64,000 bases of DNA from Phytophthora hibernalis (Eukaryota > Oomycota > Peronosporomycetes > Peronosporales > Peronosporaceae): contig JAAKBF010000003.1 in NCBI GenBank assembly GCA_012656075.1, positions 124,001 to 188,000 of the forward strand. Reading direction: 5' to 3'. Below the pieces are notes generated by a model. It searched no databases. It was not told the origin of the DNA and saw only the letters and a list, made by a program, of their open reading frames with translations. The translations under genes were made by a program, and so were the position numbers. Within the stretch, counting starts at the first letter, position 1. Every line of letters starts with the position of its first letter. Below are positions 32,551 to 44,000 of this stretch, in pieces.

Positions 32551-33312
32551 CACGTCGCTCTCCATGTCGTGGTTTGATTTCCTCTTTCGACTGGTGCTGC
32601 AGTCGCTTGCGATTAGCCACCACCGAGCGGAACACCTTTTCCTGCTCCAGTGCCTTCTCCTTCACAAGCTTGTACAAAGCCACATCATTCTTTGTGGTGG
32701 CCTTGTCGATGCGTTTTTGATGAATTGCTACCTCGTCATGAAGTGCTGTTGGCTGCAGATACTTCTTCAGTATCTTTGTGATTAATTCCGAGCGGAGTGG
32801 TAAACGTGACCTGCAATCCGTTGCGCGAAATGATGTCCTCACACAGCTTGAAGTAGTTCACCACCCGGGTTGCACATCGGACTCCTGCTGGTCCATATGC
32901 AACTTGTCGTCGAACAGCGCATCGATATTCACGATCGAGCCGTTCTTTACGTTGGTGACAATTTTGTCAATCTCACTGACGATTCTCTCCTCCGTTATCG
33001 ACTCGAGAGGTATCTCCCAGTCGAACTTGCACAACATCTTCAGCAGCACGTGGTCGAACGTGCTCTTGATACTCATCATCGCCTTGGTGATGTCTTCACC
33101 AGAGACGACACAGCGAGCAGCAATTGCGTCTTCGTACTCTCTGCGTTCTTACTTCCACTGAACGAGGCTTGCATGCGAGATGTCCTGATCCAAGGCGGCA
33201 GAATGGCTGACGACGTGATCGGTACGCTCGCCATAGCCGTTCTTTCGCCATCGCTTTCGTTTTGGCCTCGACGTGGGGTATCCTCCGCCGAACGATCGCT
33301 TCTTGTCCACAT
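32551..33312 (-). pseudogene. Gypsy gag, upstream part
   Basis: From ATG 33312, just inside the candidate 5' LTR. An N-terminal basic/Ser-rich region (SDRSAEDTPRRG), then a conserved-looking segment TKAMMSIKSTFDHVLLKML ... WEIPLESITEERIVSEIDKIV, and after a frame break near 32865 RVVNYFKLCEDIISRNGL; after another near 32780 LITKILKKYLQPTALHDEV and a coiled charged tail interrupted by the hAT at 32550. It resumes at 30358 and leads to the CCHC knuckle at about 30200. Assigned to gag by position and the downstream knuckle, not by direct family recognition. Confidence 0.6.
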
Positions 33313-33343
33313 GCGTGTTTAAACAGATACTATTGTTAATAAT

Positions 33344-33440
33344 GTGACGTTCCACACGAACTTAGGAGCTGGAACTTCCACCAACAGGCAACGTGTATTG
33401 CGTAGTTGGAAGTAAAATGTGAAATGAGCTGAATCTAACG
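33344..33440 (-). repeat. candidate 5' LTR segment of the Gypsy element
   Basis: 97-bp direct partner of 26715-26811, about 30 bp upstream of the gag ATG. Confidence 0.65.
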
Positions 33441-34429
33441 CTCTTCACTACGTTGCTCTCTCCTGCTCATCCTTAGCAGTCCAGGGAGAGACTTGTTGTT
33501 GCAGTTGCAGATGTCCTGTAGCAGGGTTATCCGTACTACAGCTGAAGATTGGTTGTATCGATTCTTGTGGCGCTGCGGGTCGCAGTGCCGAGGCTTCCGA
33601 CGGTAGGCTGCGCCACTCTTCCTGGCTTCATGGTAAGGACTGCTTGTCCATTACAATGCTGAGCTTCCAGCTCACCACCATCACAGGCGCTGGAGGTGTT
33701 GTCGAAAGAGTAGCTACTCGGCGATTGTGGTGACGCTGTATTTGTCGCGTCGGCACTCCACGATAGTGATGACACCGACTAGGATAGAAGCAGCGTAGCA
33801 CGAAGACCCTTTGGCGGCGTTCACGACAACCGGCACAACGGCTGCAATTCGATCGGTGATCTTCATACTGACAGAACACCCCGATGTGGAAACGAAGGTT
33901 TCTCAGGCCTTCGGACTCTCCAGGAGCGACTGCGGAAACAGCGACGCGAGGAACAGGAAGCGGCGAGGACGCAGACATCGACCCGATGTTTTTTAGTACT
34001 TCGAAGTATGTAATATTTGGCGCTGAACAAGTATGATAGTGTAGACTTTTCATTAACAAATGTATTGAAAAAATCTCCATCGAGCATTAAGTTTGAAGTT
34101 TGGCAGGTATTAATTAAGCCCCATAATTAAGCCTGACTACCGAGTCGGTGGATCGATAAGTGATTAAGTACACCAGGATATTAGACAAAAGAGGTACTAA
34201 GAAGGTCAGGGGTGTACTATAACACCGAGCACTGTAAACTACAGTGGTGTGTAGATAAATTCCCATTAACAGTATAATATGATGTTGATTACTACCTCCG
34301 GTCCGAAAGAGAATGATCACTCACATTAAAACTACACAATAAAATGAACCAATTAGAATCGAGGTAAAATTAGACCTTATTTTACCACAATCTCAGTCAG
34401 ATTCACGCTTGGAAAACATAATTGCGTCA
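33441..34429. other. unassigned region left of the mariner element
   Basis: A minus frame (34080-33628) has a Cys-rich patch (CSRCAGCRERRQRVFVLRC) but no recognisable family and degenerate composition. 34080-34429 is AT-rich with no frame. Confidence 0.4.
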
Positions 34430-35545
34430 GATTACGTCACGGATCAAGGGCAGACGCAAATGCTTTGATGGAGATAGGGGCAGCTTGCCAGACTTCATGA
34501 GTGCATCCTTCTTCAAATGCGGGATAGTGTAGCTGTTGCCACCACTAACATGCATCGACGCTTCCATCACACTCTGCAAAGTGAGAAAGCACTTGTTAGT
34601 GGTGGCACTTTGCATGTCTTCGAACGCAGAATTTACGGCTGCAATAAGCCCGTCGATATCTCGCGTCCTCTTCTTGTACTGCAGCGACTGCAGCGAGTTA
34701 ACTAGCCCAGATCAAGAACGTTGTAGTCGGGGTTACATGGCGGCTGGTTCGCGAACTTGATCGACCATCCATCAGACGCCGCAGCCGTTCTCACAGCAGG
34801 ACGGTCCGACGCACGATGAGGCGAGGCATTGCCCTCTTGAATGTCACCTCATTTTTGTCTGCACCCAAAATAGTCAGGAACAAATTTGACAATACACAAA
34901 TTAGCAACTCAACTTACCGGGCCAGACGCGTTTTACGGCAGGAATGACATGCTCCACCAACATGCGCTCGTAGACAGCCTTTGTTATCTCGACTGGGGTT
35001 GTAATCGGCGTGCCATTCAGTCTGTTCTTGCTGTTGCGGAGGGCCAGCCTCGTCTCAACGATGGGCCACAGACCCACCTTCCCGTCGAACGTCATACGCT
35101 GCTAGTCGTCGTATCGTGGACGCGCCACCGCCACGAGAAATATAACCTTGATTCGGTGGGTTTTGTCTTGATGACGGCGCGTGGCGCCGTCTCGTCACTA
35201 GTAAGATAGTACGTGTTTCGGTTCTGGTGCACGTAAAACCATTTTTCGTCAATGTGCATGGTGTCGAATTGATATCCACCGTCGCCTAAAAATCATATTT
35301 AGCCACAGTGATAAGTCATAATTACCCTGAAATAGAAACGGACATTAAAGAGTATTACCTGCAAGCTGCTTGATGAATGACCGTGCAAATTGGTGGCGCT
35401 GTGCCATGTGGGAGGGGGTCAACCGTGGCTTCAGAACGACCGTGACCATTTTTATCACATTTCGATTCTTTGGGCGCCGGAACAGCTGGGTGCGAGGGAT
35501 CGCCGTCGCTGCAGCGAGCACACGAAGAGAGGTGCGGTCCTCCAC
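34430..35545 (-). pseudogene. mariner-type transposase, catalytic Asp lost
   Basis: From the right: HTH-like start RTSLRVLAAATAIPRTQLF; a 73-bp intron (35358-35286, GTAATA...TTTAG); MHIDEKWFYVHQ with the first catalytic Asp; then, after a frame shift, a mariner core with FDGKVGLWPIVE and RNSKNRLNGTPIT. A probable second intron (GTAAGT...GCAG, about 34921-34860) and another frame shift precede IQEGNASPH. In active relatives this reads QDNAxPH, so the second catalytic Asp is replaced by Gly. NPDYNVLDLG with the third Asp is followed by an in-frame TAG. The C terminus ends near 34430. Clearly inactive. No terminal inverted repeats were recognised. Confidence 0.78.
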
Positions 35546-35774
35546 GTACTATTGTCCGGCATTCATACGGTGTAAGTGTATTAATAATAAGAACATGCGC
35601 GCGACGTTGATTGCCTCACTTTCATGCAAGACTACGTACAAAATCTAAAATTGCATCATTCACGGAAAACTATTCGTGCAGTGTGAACGAAACATTTTTT
35701 GCAGCTACCTTGACCAACATAATTTAGGGAAATTATTACGCCGGGTGGTCTATGGATACATGGTGAGAAAGTTA

Positions 35775-36042
35775 CACCGTTCACTCTAATTAGTCGTGCT
35801 TCGAATATAGGCACGCTTCGGTACTTTTTCGTGACACCACGGACAACAAAATTTCCCGAAGAGTTCCAAAGAGCAAAAAGACAGCGGATTTGAACAGATC
35901 TCGCCGAGCCGAAGCCAATCATGATTTTTCTTTCAATAAAAATTAAATATTGTTGTCACAAGATCAATTCACAAGTTATACTTTCTCCGACAAAAATGTA
36001 AACCATAATTAGTCAGGGTCAGACTAATTAGAGTGAACGGTG
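35775..36042. mobile_element. mariner-type MITE
   Basis: 268 bp with perfect 21-bp terminal inverted repeats CACCGTTCACTCTAATTAGTC (35775-35795) and its complement (36022-36042), flanked by TA on both sides (35773-35774, 36043-36044). TA duplication fits a Tc1/mariner source. No coding capacity. Confidence 0.88.
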
Positions 36043-37386
36043 TACACGCATTGGGAGGGGATTCGTTTGAGTAAATACGCAGACATGCTTGGCATAGTTA
36101 CAAGTAGGGTCGGCTGTTTTGCTGAAAATGGCCCTCACTTGACACTACTAACATGAACTTTACAGTAAGTTTCATGTAATATGTATATAAGATATGAGAG
36201 TTGATGATTACTCTTGAAACCAATGCACAAAGCGGTAAACAATACTAGACTGCGAGGAACGCGGCTGTCCAAAGGTGCCGAGCGGATTAACCACTTGCAC
36301 AGCCGAAGCATACGCTACCACCAACACCTAGTCGAGGAATGTTTTTTTTCTATCACAAACGAGCAAGAAACTCTTCAGTTTACAGAGTGCCGAGTCTCTG
36401 AAAACAGTTATGGGAGGCTACAGAACTTCTCGATTTTACCTTGATTTGCGGCCACTGACATGTTTATGATTTTTACTACACACTTACTAACTGTAAAAAA
36501 CATGTACAGTTAGCTATGCTGTAAGCGTACATGGCCCACCCTAGTTACAAGTAGCAGTCGTTTAATTAGAAGCGAAGTGATGCTAGATCGTTGAATTTAG
36601 GATTCCTTCTGCACTCCTTCAACCGACACGTTGCTAATACACGTACTTCGAAGTACAGCTTTTTTAGCCTTCATTTGAGTATCGTTCCTATCAGTATCTC
36701 CTAATCAATACAATCCAAAAATGGCGTACATGAATATGAAGTCAATTTTGCACGACGAATTCCAATCCATTTTTCTATAAACACTGACTTTGAAACTGGT
36801 TTGTTGAGCTCAAAGTAAATTCCAGAGCTGTTCCTTGCGAAGTGTGGTGGCAGGTTGTGTGGCCCACACCGGTTTTGCTACCGTCTGACTCCTGCCACAT
36901 TACGACAATATTCTCTGAAATTTATATTTATTTTCAGTCAGAGCGAGTGGTTGGCTGTAACGTCCAACATGTAACATCCCGGCCAAGCCGCTTTACCGGC
37001 AGCACTTCACATTTTAATGCACCCGATCCGCGCAACATCTAATACATAGATCAAGAAGTACCTAGTTGAGGTGGCAAGATTATAGTCTTCGCGTTATGTG
37101 GCACTTGTATATGCTGCGGCTGCGAAGCAGGCGCATGAGATGCGACGAGGTCGTGGCCCTTGCTAGGCTGTGATTGTAAACTATCACGTGCAGCTTGCCA
37201 GTGGCAAGCGCCCGACATTGAATATACTCTATAAATTGTGTTCGCGTAGCTTTCATATAACCTTATTCACTACTTCAAACGCAAAAATTTGAGTGCGCAG
37301 CGCGACTTTGTGCTTAAAGCGCGATTCGTGCTTAGGTTCGTAATCATCTTTTTGTTTACCGGGGTCTCATATATTATTGACCCAGC
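36043..37386. other. AT-rich region without recognised genes
   Basis: Short frames only. A stretch near 36273-36290 resembles a tRNA A box, but no B box follows; a run of eight T lies at 36342-36349. Confidence 0.5.
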
Positions 37387-38153
37387 CTGAAACAACACCT
37401 CAATAGTAGCCCCTTTTTACTGACATCTTTATCTTTGTATCGAATTTCACCAAATCCTATAAAATGATTTTTGCGCCGGCTCAAGGAAGCAATAGTTCTA
37501 AATCAGGGATTTGTATGGGCGGAACTTCCTTGTGCTCGAACAACATTTTGGCTTTATTTGTGTTATTTGACAAATCAGCATCGCGAACATTAATTAGACA
37601 TGTTTTGCTACAAGTTTCAGACGCAATTAAAAAGCGGCTAACGTTACAGTGAGTTTTCTCACGCTATACCAAGTTGGTGGTTTAAGGCGCCTGTGCGTAA
37701 CACGCGGACTTATTAAACCACTGGGCTAAAAAGGTTGTAATTAAGAATGAAGTCAAGCGATATATACCGTAACACTTCAGACAGCGTCGATATTGAAGAA
37801 ATCCACGCCCCAATATGTATTCTGAAGTGAAACGACATTTTTTTCGTACGACGCTAGAATCTGTATATTTTCCTCCACACCTTAGATTGACCCGATGTAG
37901 ATTGACACGACCCGACCGGCTTCAGTTACCGGCTTAAGTTACCGTCACAAATTAAAATGATTTGGGTTGTACAGCATCACATTCTAAAGCTTCTGCTATC
38001 CCAGTAAAGGTCATTTCCGAAAATACGAGTCATACCAAATTGTACGTCGTACGTTTTGGTTTATCCGCGTACTTTTTGATTTTGCACCTTCACTTTGCTA
38101 CATTGGATGAATATGATGGACGCTTTCGATTGGTTAAAACACAATATTTTGCT

Positions 38154-38194
38154 TGTTTCAGGGAAAGAAGAAGTTTACTTCTTTCCCTGAAACA
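38154..38194. repeat. perfect 17-bp palindrome arms around a 7-bp loop
   Basis: TGTTTCAGGGAAAGAAG, aagttta, CTTCTTTCCCTGAAACA. The right arm runs into another copy of the element terminus. Confidence 0.85.
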
Positions 38195-38362
38195 ACACCA
38201 AATAACACCAAAATAACATTTTTATTAACCAATGAAGTGTGACCACCCAAAAATTTAATATTGACCAATAATCATCGAGGTACCATGAAAGGGCGCTCCG
38301 GCTATAGCAGTCGTAGAATTTGGTCGGACAATGGAGAGCAGCGCCCCGGCGAAGGGCGAGTG

Positions 38363-39268
38363 ACCCACATGCACCAAGTTTGTGTCCAAGTCTAACATGG
38401 CCAAGCACCGCAAGGCGTGCGGCAAGAAGAAGCCGGTGAAGTCGCGCAAGGCGATAAACCGCGAGTCATACGTCCGCAATAAGGACACTGTCATCCAAAA
38501 GCGGCAGAAAAGCGCATGCACGACCAGTTTCGGCGCCTAAAGGTACATAATTGCATGTATTGTACATATTTGTATTGCTTTAACACACGAACCCTGTAGT
38601 GGCCAAGAAGCTCGCCGATCTCGAAGCTCAGCAAATTGAGGTTGAAGAACTGGAGTGTACAGCTTGGACAGCTTTGTCGAAGAGGGACCGTCTCTATGAT
38701 GTCAGCTTGGACCCAGAGCTCTTCGCCCACTTTCTGGCAGAGCTGGAGGCACGCTGCAAGGAAAAAACCATGGCTCTATCATGACCAATCCCAAGGAGCT
38801 TTACAAGGCAGCCATTTTCGTTCTCCGTCCGGACAAGCTGCGCGGACAGAAGAACAAGTTTGGGGAGCTCATCGAGGAAGTGATGACACACTGGGAAATT
38901 ACAGCAATGACTTTAACGCTTTTAAGGATGGACTGAAGGCCGATATCGACATGAAGGTCCTAGCAGAACTCGACGCTATGACGGGTGTGGAGTATTCCGG
39001 TGAGCGCCGGCGTGTTGCTTTAGCACGTAAAGCGAAAGATCAGACTGAAAGTGACTTCGAGACACTGACAGCAAACTGTCGGGACTATCGCAAGAAGGTG
39101 GAGCGCTACATGCGGGCGAGGGACCGACACCTTGCTGATTTTCAAGCCCGGAAGAACAAGGTCGTAGAAGAGCGGAGCGAACAAGTGACCAATCTGAAAC
39201 TGATCATCTCAAAGGTGGGAAGAGTGGACCGTGTGCTACTTTTCGGGAGTACAAACAAGAATATCTGA
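38363..39268 (+). pseudogene. unrecognised zinc-finger/coiled-coil protein of the inverted-repeat element
   Basis: Not assignable to a known family. N-terminal segment CTKFVSKSNMAKHRKACG resembles a C2HC-type finger and is followed by a basic stretch KKKPVKSRKAINRESYVRNK. A one-base break near 38512 is needed to read RMHDQFRRLK, and a probable intron (GTACAT...CTGTAG, about 38541-38598) joins to KKLADLEAQQIEVEELE. Further breaks near 38783 and 38890 give NPKELYKAAIFVLRPDKLR and then a long charged, heptad-like C terminus (AKDQTESDFETL ... RARDRHLADFQARK) ending at 39268. No catalytic motif was seen. It could be a transposon accessory or DNA-binding protein. Confidence 0.45.
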
Positions 39269-39392
39269 AGTCGAAGCATACAACTTGCAGTAGTTTATGC
39301 TCTAGTGAGACGAAAGACCATAAGACGGTTGAATTTCTACGACTTTTCCATCGTACTGCAGCGTAAACCTTGTTACGGAGTCATTCCAAAAA

Positions 39393-39535
39393 GTACGAGT
39401 TCATACCAAAACGTACGAGTTCATACCAAAACTACGAGTTCATACCAAAACCTACGAAGCATTCATACGAAATAGTACGTCCACTTCAGTCTAAAAGGTA
39501 CGAGTTCATACCGATTACTACGAGTTCATATCTGT
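39393..39535 (+). repeat. cluster of TACGAGTTCATACC repeats, forward
   Basis: Five to six units of about 20 bp (agtacgagttcataccaaaa and variants). A related single copy is at about 38021. Faces the inverted cluster at 39915-40003. Confidence 0.85.
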
Positions 39536-39914
39536 AAGTACGACAGCTTTCCTTAATATCCATAGAGTACTCGGGTAGCTCTTTTGTTGGGCAGGCGGCA
39601 TTCGTGCGATGTTCGCGATAATTTCGAATGAACGAAGCCAGCATTGAGACAGTAAACGTGTTCTCGTTGCTCGTTTCTCCAGCTTCACCATAGTGTTTGG
39701 CGTTTTAACTGCGAAAGACTGGAAATACCGTTTTCTCCCAGCACATCTTGTCAGATTCTCCCATCAGTTTTGCGAACATTGCGACATCTTCCCCAACCAA
39801 CTTTGCGACGCTGTACCAGCTGCGTGTCATTTTTACATTGGATCGATCAGCTTGTGTCCATTCCGAGAAAGGCTTGAACAAGTGCACCGAGTCGTCCGGA
39901 CGCATGTCGTACAT

Positions 39915-40003
39915 TCTGGTAGGAACCCGTACTATTTGGTATGAACTTGTAGTGAATGGTATGACTCGTACTTGGTGGTATGAACTCGTACTTTTGGGTA
40001 TGA
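39915..40003 (-). repeat. cluster of TACGAGTTCATACC repeats, inverted
   Basis: Four units reading ggtatgaactcgtact on the plus strand, the complement of the forward cluster 380 bp away. Confidence 0.85.
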
Positions 40004-40317
40004 TTTCACTTTACAATTCTCCACGGTCACAACAAAATATTTTCCGGCATTTTTGTGAAAATTGTTAATCAAAAATGTTTTGAACCGTGCCGATCGTTCA
40101 TTGGTCAAATAACACCAAACAACCTCGAATGTTGTTTGGGCGCGAATAAGTTGCTTCCGGCGACCACCCCGTACAAATTCCTAATACAGAGATTCGACTT
40201 CCTCTGAGTGCATCAACGCCTCAGACCGCACGTAAACGATTATATTGGGTTAGGTGAATATACATACAAATAACGAGAAGTCGAATTGGACGGTCTAGTA
40301 TTGAGGTGTTGTTTCAG

Positions 40318-40982
40318 TCAGAGTAAGCTCTACTTGTTGTCGCTATTGGTGGATTTTTTGTTGACCGGTGCAGATGCTCTCAGGGAAAGAAGTTCGTCGA
40401 TGCCCTATGAGCAGGGATTGATAGTCAAATGGCATATTAATATTTTTGAATATTTTCGAATATTCGAATGAATATTAATAATCATATTTGATTTGGTTCG
40501 CCCATATTAATATAATAACTCGAATGAGGTCGACGGGCGGAGGTCATATTAATACATTTGAATGCAAATGAATATGCTTGTCAAAAATAGACACAAACTG
40601 CACGCTTCAGGCATCAAGCCTCAAGCAACTTTTACTTTATGGTTTCATGTCCATTGGTCTCGTTTTCGATGCTGCTTCCACTTATTTTAGAAGAAGCCAC
40701 AGCGATGTAATGTGCTCGAGTCCCAGAGCTCGATATCATGGAGGAGTGCGTCAAACCAAATGTATCGTTTGTGCAGCAATGATGTTCGAAATGACGTGCG
40801 ACTATCTGCTAAGTAAAGTTTTGTATCTTATCGTTATTCCCGTCAGTAATGCATGCTGCTGCTTTCATTTCGTGCTTGTTCGAACAATTTTTGCCAAACG
40901 TTAAACGAACTCAGAATCAAAGACAAGAGGAAACAGCGATCACAAAACTCTTTTAAGTACAACTACCCAACGCGCAGCAGCA
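40318..40982. other. AT-rich spacer, no assigned gene
   Basis: 40430-40570 is a degenerate catattaat/gaatattcgaat simple-sequence tract. A plus frame (40578-40904) contains CSSPRARYHGG and CIVC, suggesting a zinc-binding remnant, but no family was recognised. Confidence 0.45.
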
Positions 40983-40997
40983 GCTACTCATATAGTT
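40983..40997. repeat. LINE target-site duplication, left
   Basis: GCTACTCATATAGTT, identical to 46739-46753. Confidence 0.9.
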
Positions 40998-41058
40998 TTT
41001 TTGAATTATACGGATTATTGTGTTACGTGCTTGCGCCGAACTCAATAACCATCCATGA

Positions 41059-44000
41059 TCAGCTATTCCGTCCAACCATGTACCTGTCCTCCTCCACCTT
41101 CTCCTTCCTCTGGACCACCTTATCTATCCCCGAGGGCGGTCCTGTACGCCCTGTTCCAATCGATTCCCGTTTGTTCCCACCAGTGCCGCGTTGCCTACTT
41201 TCGGCTCCATGAAGCAAGTCATGTACCTCTTGACCTGTCTCCGTATCTAGTGTAACACTCCTTTGATTGTCCATCGCGAAATTGGCGGTCCAGTCCGCTG
41301 CCGTATTGAACTGTCGATAGCGGTAACTCCAAGAGACCACTTGGCAGACCTCCGCCAACCTTTGCGAAATCCTGTACCAATGCTGCATTATCTTGATTTT
41401 GGTTTTTCTTGTTCTTCATCCATCCAATGATCAGAGCGCTGTCTCCTACTATGTGTATATGATTTCAATTCTCCTTCACCGCCTTCGCCAGTAGCCGCAG
41501 GAGGCCCACGAATTCGGCCACGTTGTTAGTCGTCGATGCTCCACCCAAAGCTGTGGCTGCGACCCACTTCAGTATACCACGTGCTTCTACTGCCTCTGCT
41601 TCTCGATCGAGCTCAATGTCTAATACTACGCTGCCGCTGCCTCCCGGCCCAGGGTTGCCACGCGATCCCCACCGACCTTGATAGCAGCACTGCCCCGCAC
41701 CCTAACTGCGCCCTCGTGAGCCCCTTGACTCCATTGAGTTAGGAGGAAATAACTCTCGGTACTGACTCTGCAGTGAGGGGAAACAGCTCCATCTTGTGAC
41801 GTCGCCCTGCTCCGACTATCCCCTGTCTAAGTGCTTCCTTTGCTTCCACCATAGTTATCGTCTGAGTACTTAGTGTGTGTACCCGGTTAAAATTTCAGAA
41901 CCAGATTGCTGTGATTGTGAGCGCGCAACCCCCGCCCACAGGTCCTGTATACTATCCGTCATGCCTTCCCACGCCTCGTCAGTGTGTCGTGCTCCCCATT
42001 GTGTGATCCACTCCGGTAATTGCCGTAGTTGAAAACCGAAGATATCATGAAGGGCTGCGGTCCTGGACCTCTTCCTCTCAGCCCTGTCAGTTATCTCCCC
42101 CTTCCAGCAACTGAGTAGGACGTTCCAAAACTCAGCCGCCTCGTTGCACTCCCATATCAAATGTTCTGATCCTTGGGTCGTTAACTCTTGACACGGGATC
42201 GCGGGGCAGTTGAAACGCTGCTCCTTATCCACCCACATGCGTCATCTCCCCATTTAAGCCTCATGGCATTCTGCACAAAATAAGCGGCACCCCTGTCAAA
42301 GTGTGCAGCTTCTTCCAACTCAGTTGCTCCAGGGCTGCTGCTATGCCCTCGTGTTGCTTTCTCCGCTGGTCTTCCATCTTGGTTTGGTCCTCTGTGGCCT
42401 TCTTCCTCTGTTTCCGCCTGATCCGGTCCTTAAATGCCTTTCTGGTCATCGTCCATTGTCGTTTGCCTACTCATAATGGACTGAGTCGAGATATCCATGG
42501 GTGGGGCACCACTATTGCTTTTTCTACCGGCACCTTGATCCATTTAGCCACCGCCTCCTGAGCCGACCCCTTTCCTGAGTCCCATGGCACCTTCTTCCTG
42601 TTGAAGCCCCATGTGTGGACCAGGTCAGGTATGTCCTCTTTTGACAGTGCAAAGAGCTGATGCTGATCTGCTAGCGGGTGAATTATCACGACCTCATCTT
42701 CCTGTTTCCCCTGAAGACCACCTAGGGAAAGTTAGCTATGATGTTGCTGCACAGTTATTTGTATGTGATCGCAACGAGGGGTTCCAATGGGCATGTGTGC
42801 TGTACAGGTTGGAAATGTACATGACCAACTCCCAACCATGTGATTTGCAACAAGTTCTGGAGTTCGGTCTGCGCAGGGTTTAAACCCAACCTCGAAAATA
42901 CCATCGTTGTCCCAAAAACAAAAAGCCCGTAGGTCCAGCCGCTTCAACCCTTCCTTCAAAAATTCTCCCCTCTCGTCTTCTTTTGTTCTTTATTGTCCTG
43001 AGTTCGTCAATGACCGTTTGTGGACAGGCAACCAGTAATCCGTCGTTGTGCCATCGAAAAGTAACACCCGCGGATGCTCGCAGTTGCCGCCGCACTAGTT
43101 GGCCGTCTTGTTCGCTCATTTGTTCGAGTTGTCCTCTTTTGCGTAGTTCCCACTGCACCCATTGGCGCCCTGTGCTCCATAGTCCTGCCTTGTGGATGCC
43201 TACTGGCTCCTTAAGCTGGGGTAAGATCTGTCCTCGATATTTCCCTTCACGCTGCTGCAATAGTTCACCTCTGATGTGAATGAGTGGCTTGTTGGCTAGA
43301 GCCCAGTCCGCTACTGTGGTGGCACTTATCGCCATCAACTCCGTCGCCAGATTCGGTACCCCAAGCCCTCCCTCCTTGCTCGGCAATTCTGTTATCTCCT
43401 TCTTGATCCACCCTGCTGGGGCGTGCTCTGGTTGCGAGAAAGATGACTTCCACACGTAGTTGCGAATGCGCTTGTCCGCTTGAGTGATGATACCTGGAGA
43501 TGGCCATGCGTGCCTAGCTACATACAAAAGTTTGGGTATCACTATGGCTGTTGCAATCGTGGCACGTTGTTGTGCAATGTTGTTTTTTTCTTCTGCTAAC
43601 ACCAATCTGGTGGTTAGTGCCTGGAATGCCCGGTACCAAGCTGATGCTACCGTGTCGCCGGAACCGGCTACATGGCCCAGATACTTCGCTGAATTTACTT
43701 CCTTGACCCGTTTGTGTGTTGAAGCCTCGTCAGGAGTGTTGGAATGGCCCGTGGCTCCTGTAACACCTAGCCGAATGGCGACTGATTTCCGTACATTAAG
43801 CATCAGCCCGGATACCCTCGATAATAGTTCCACCGCCGCTTTTGCTGCTTCTTGCATTTCCGCCGTCGCTATATAGATCGCAGTGTCATCGGCATATCCG
43901 CCACTTGGAGTAATGCCACCGCCTTGTCCTGTCTTAATTGGATCCCTTGTAGTCTCCGATCCGACTCTACCTCGTCATACCGTAGGTCGACCGCGATGAT

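Larger units (their letters stand above)
26715..33440 (-). mobile_element. Gypsy-type LTR retrotransposon, degraded, with a hAT transposon nested in gag
   Basis: Minus-strand gene order from the right: gag (33312 to 32551, resuming at 30358), CCHC knuckle, protease, RT, RNase H, integrase. A 97-bp sequence occurs in the same orientation at 26715-26811 and 33344-33440, bracketing the coding region, and is the best candidate for (parts of) the LTRs; no target duplication was found, so true LTR limits are unsure. Removing the 2.18 kb hAT insert leaves about 4.5 kb. Confidence 0.8.
37387..40317. mobile_element. 2.9 kb segment with 19-bp inverted termini, candidate unclassified DNA element
   Basis: CTGAAACAACACCTCAATA at 37387-37405 and its exact complement at 40299-40317. 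The first 13 bases recur inside at 38187 (CTGAAACAACACC), and a palindrome TGTTTCAGGGAAAGAAG ... CTTCTTTCCCTGAAACA lies at 38154-38194, so two elements with related ends may be abutted or nested. No target duplication was identified. Inside are an unassigned gene (38363-39268) and clusters of TACGAGTTCATACC repeats in opposite orientations. Cannot be placed in a known superfamily from ends alone. Confidence 0.5.

Noticed and set aside
26715..33440. treating 32551-33312 as a separate host gene
   Set aside because: It lies between the candidate LTR and the CCHC knuckle, and its frame continues across the hAT insertion site, so it is better explained as Gypsy gag.
36273..36350. tRNA-like A box (gtgccgagcggatt) followed downstream by a T8 run
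   Set aside because: The A box is one base short, no B box or cloverleaf can be drawn, and the T run alone is not enough.
39393..39535. CRISPR-like array
   Set aside because: Eukaryotic context, spacers of only a few bases, degenerate units and a mirrored cluster fit transposon subterminal repeats, not CRISPR.
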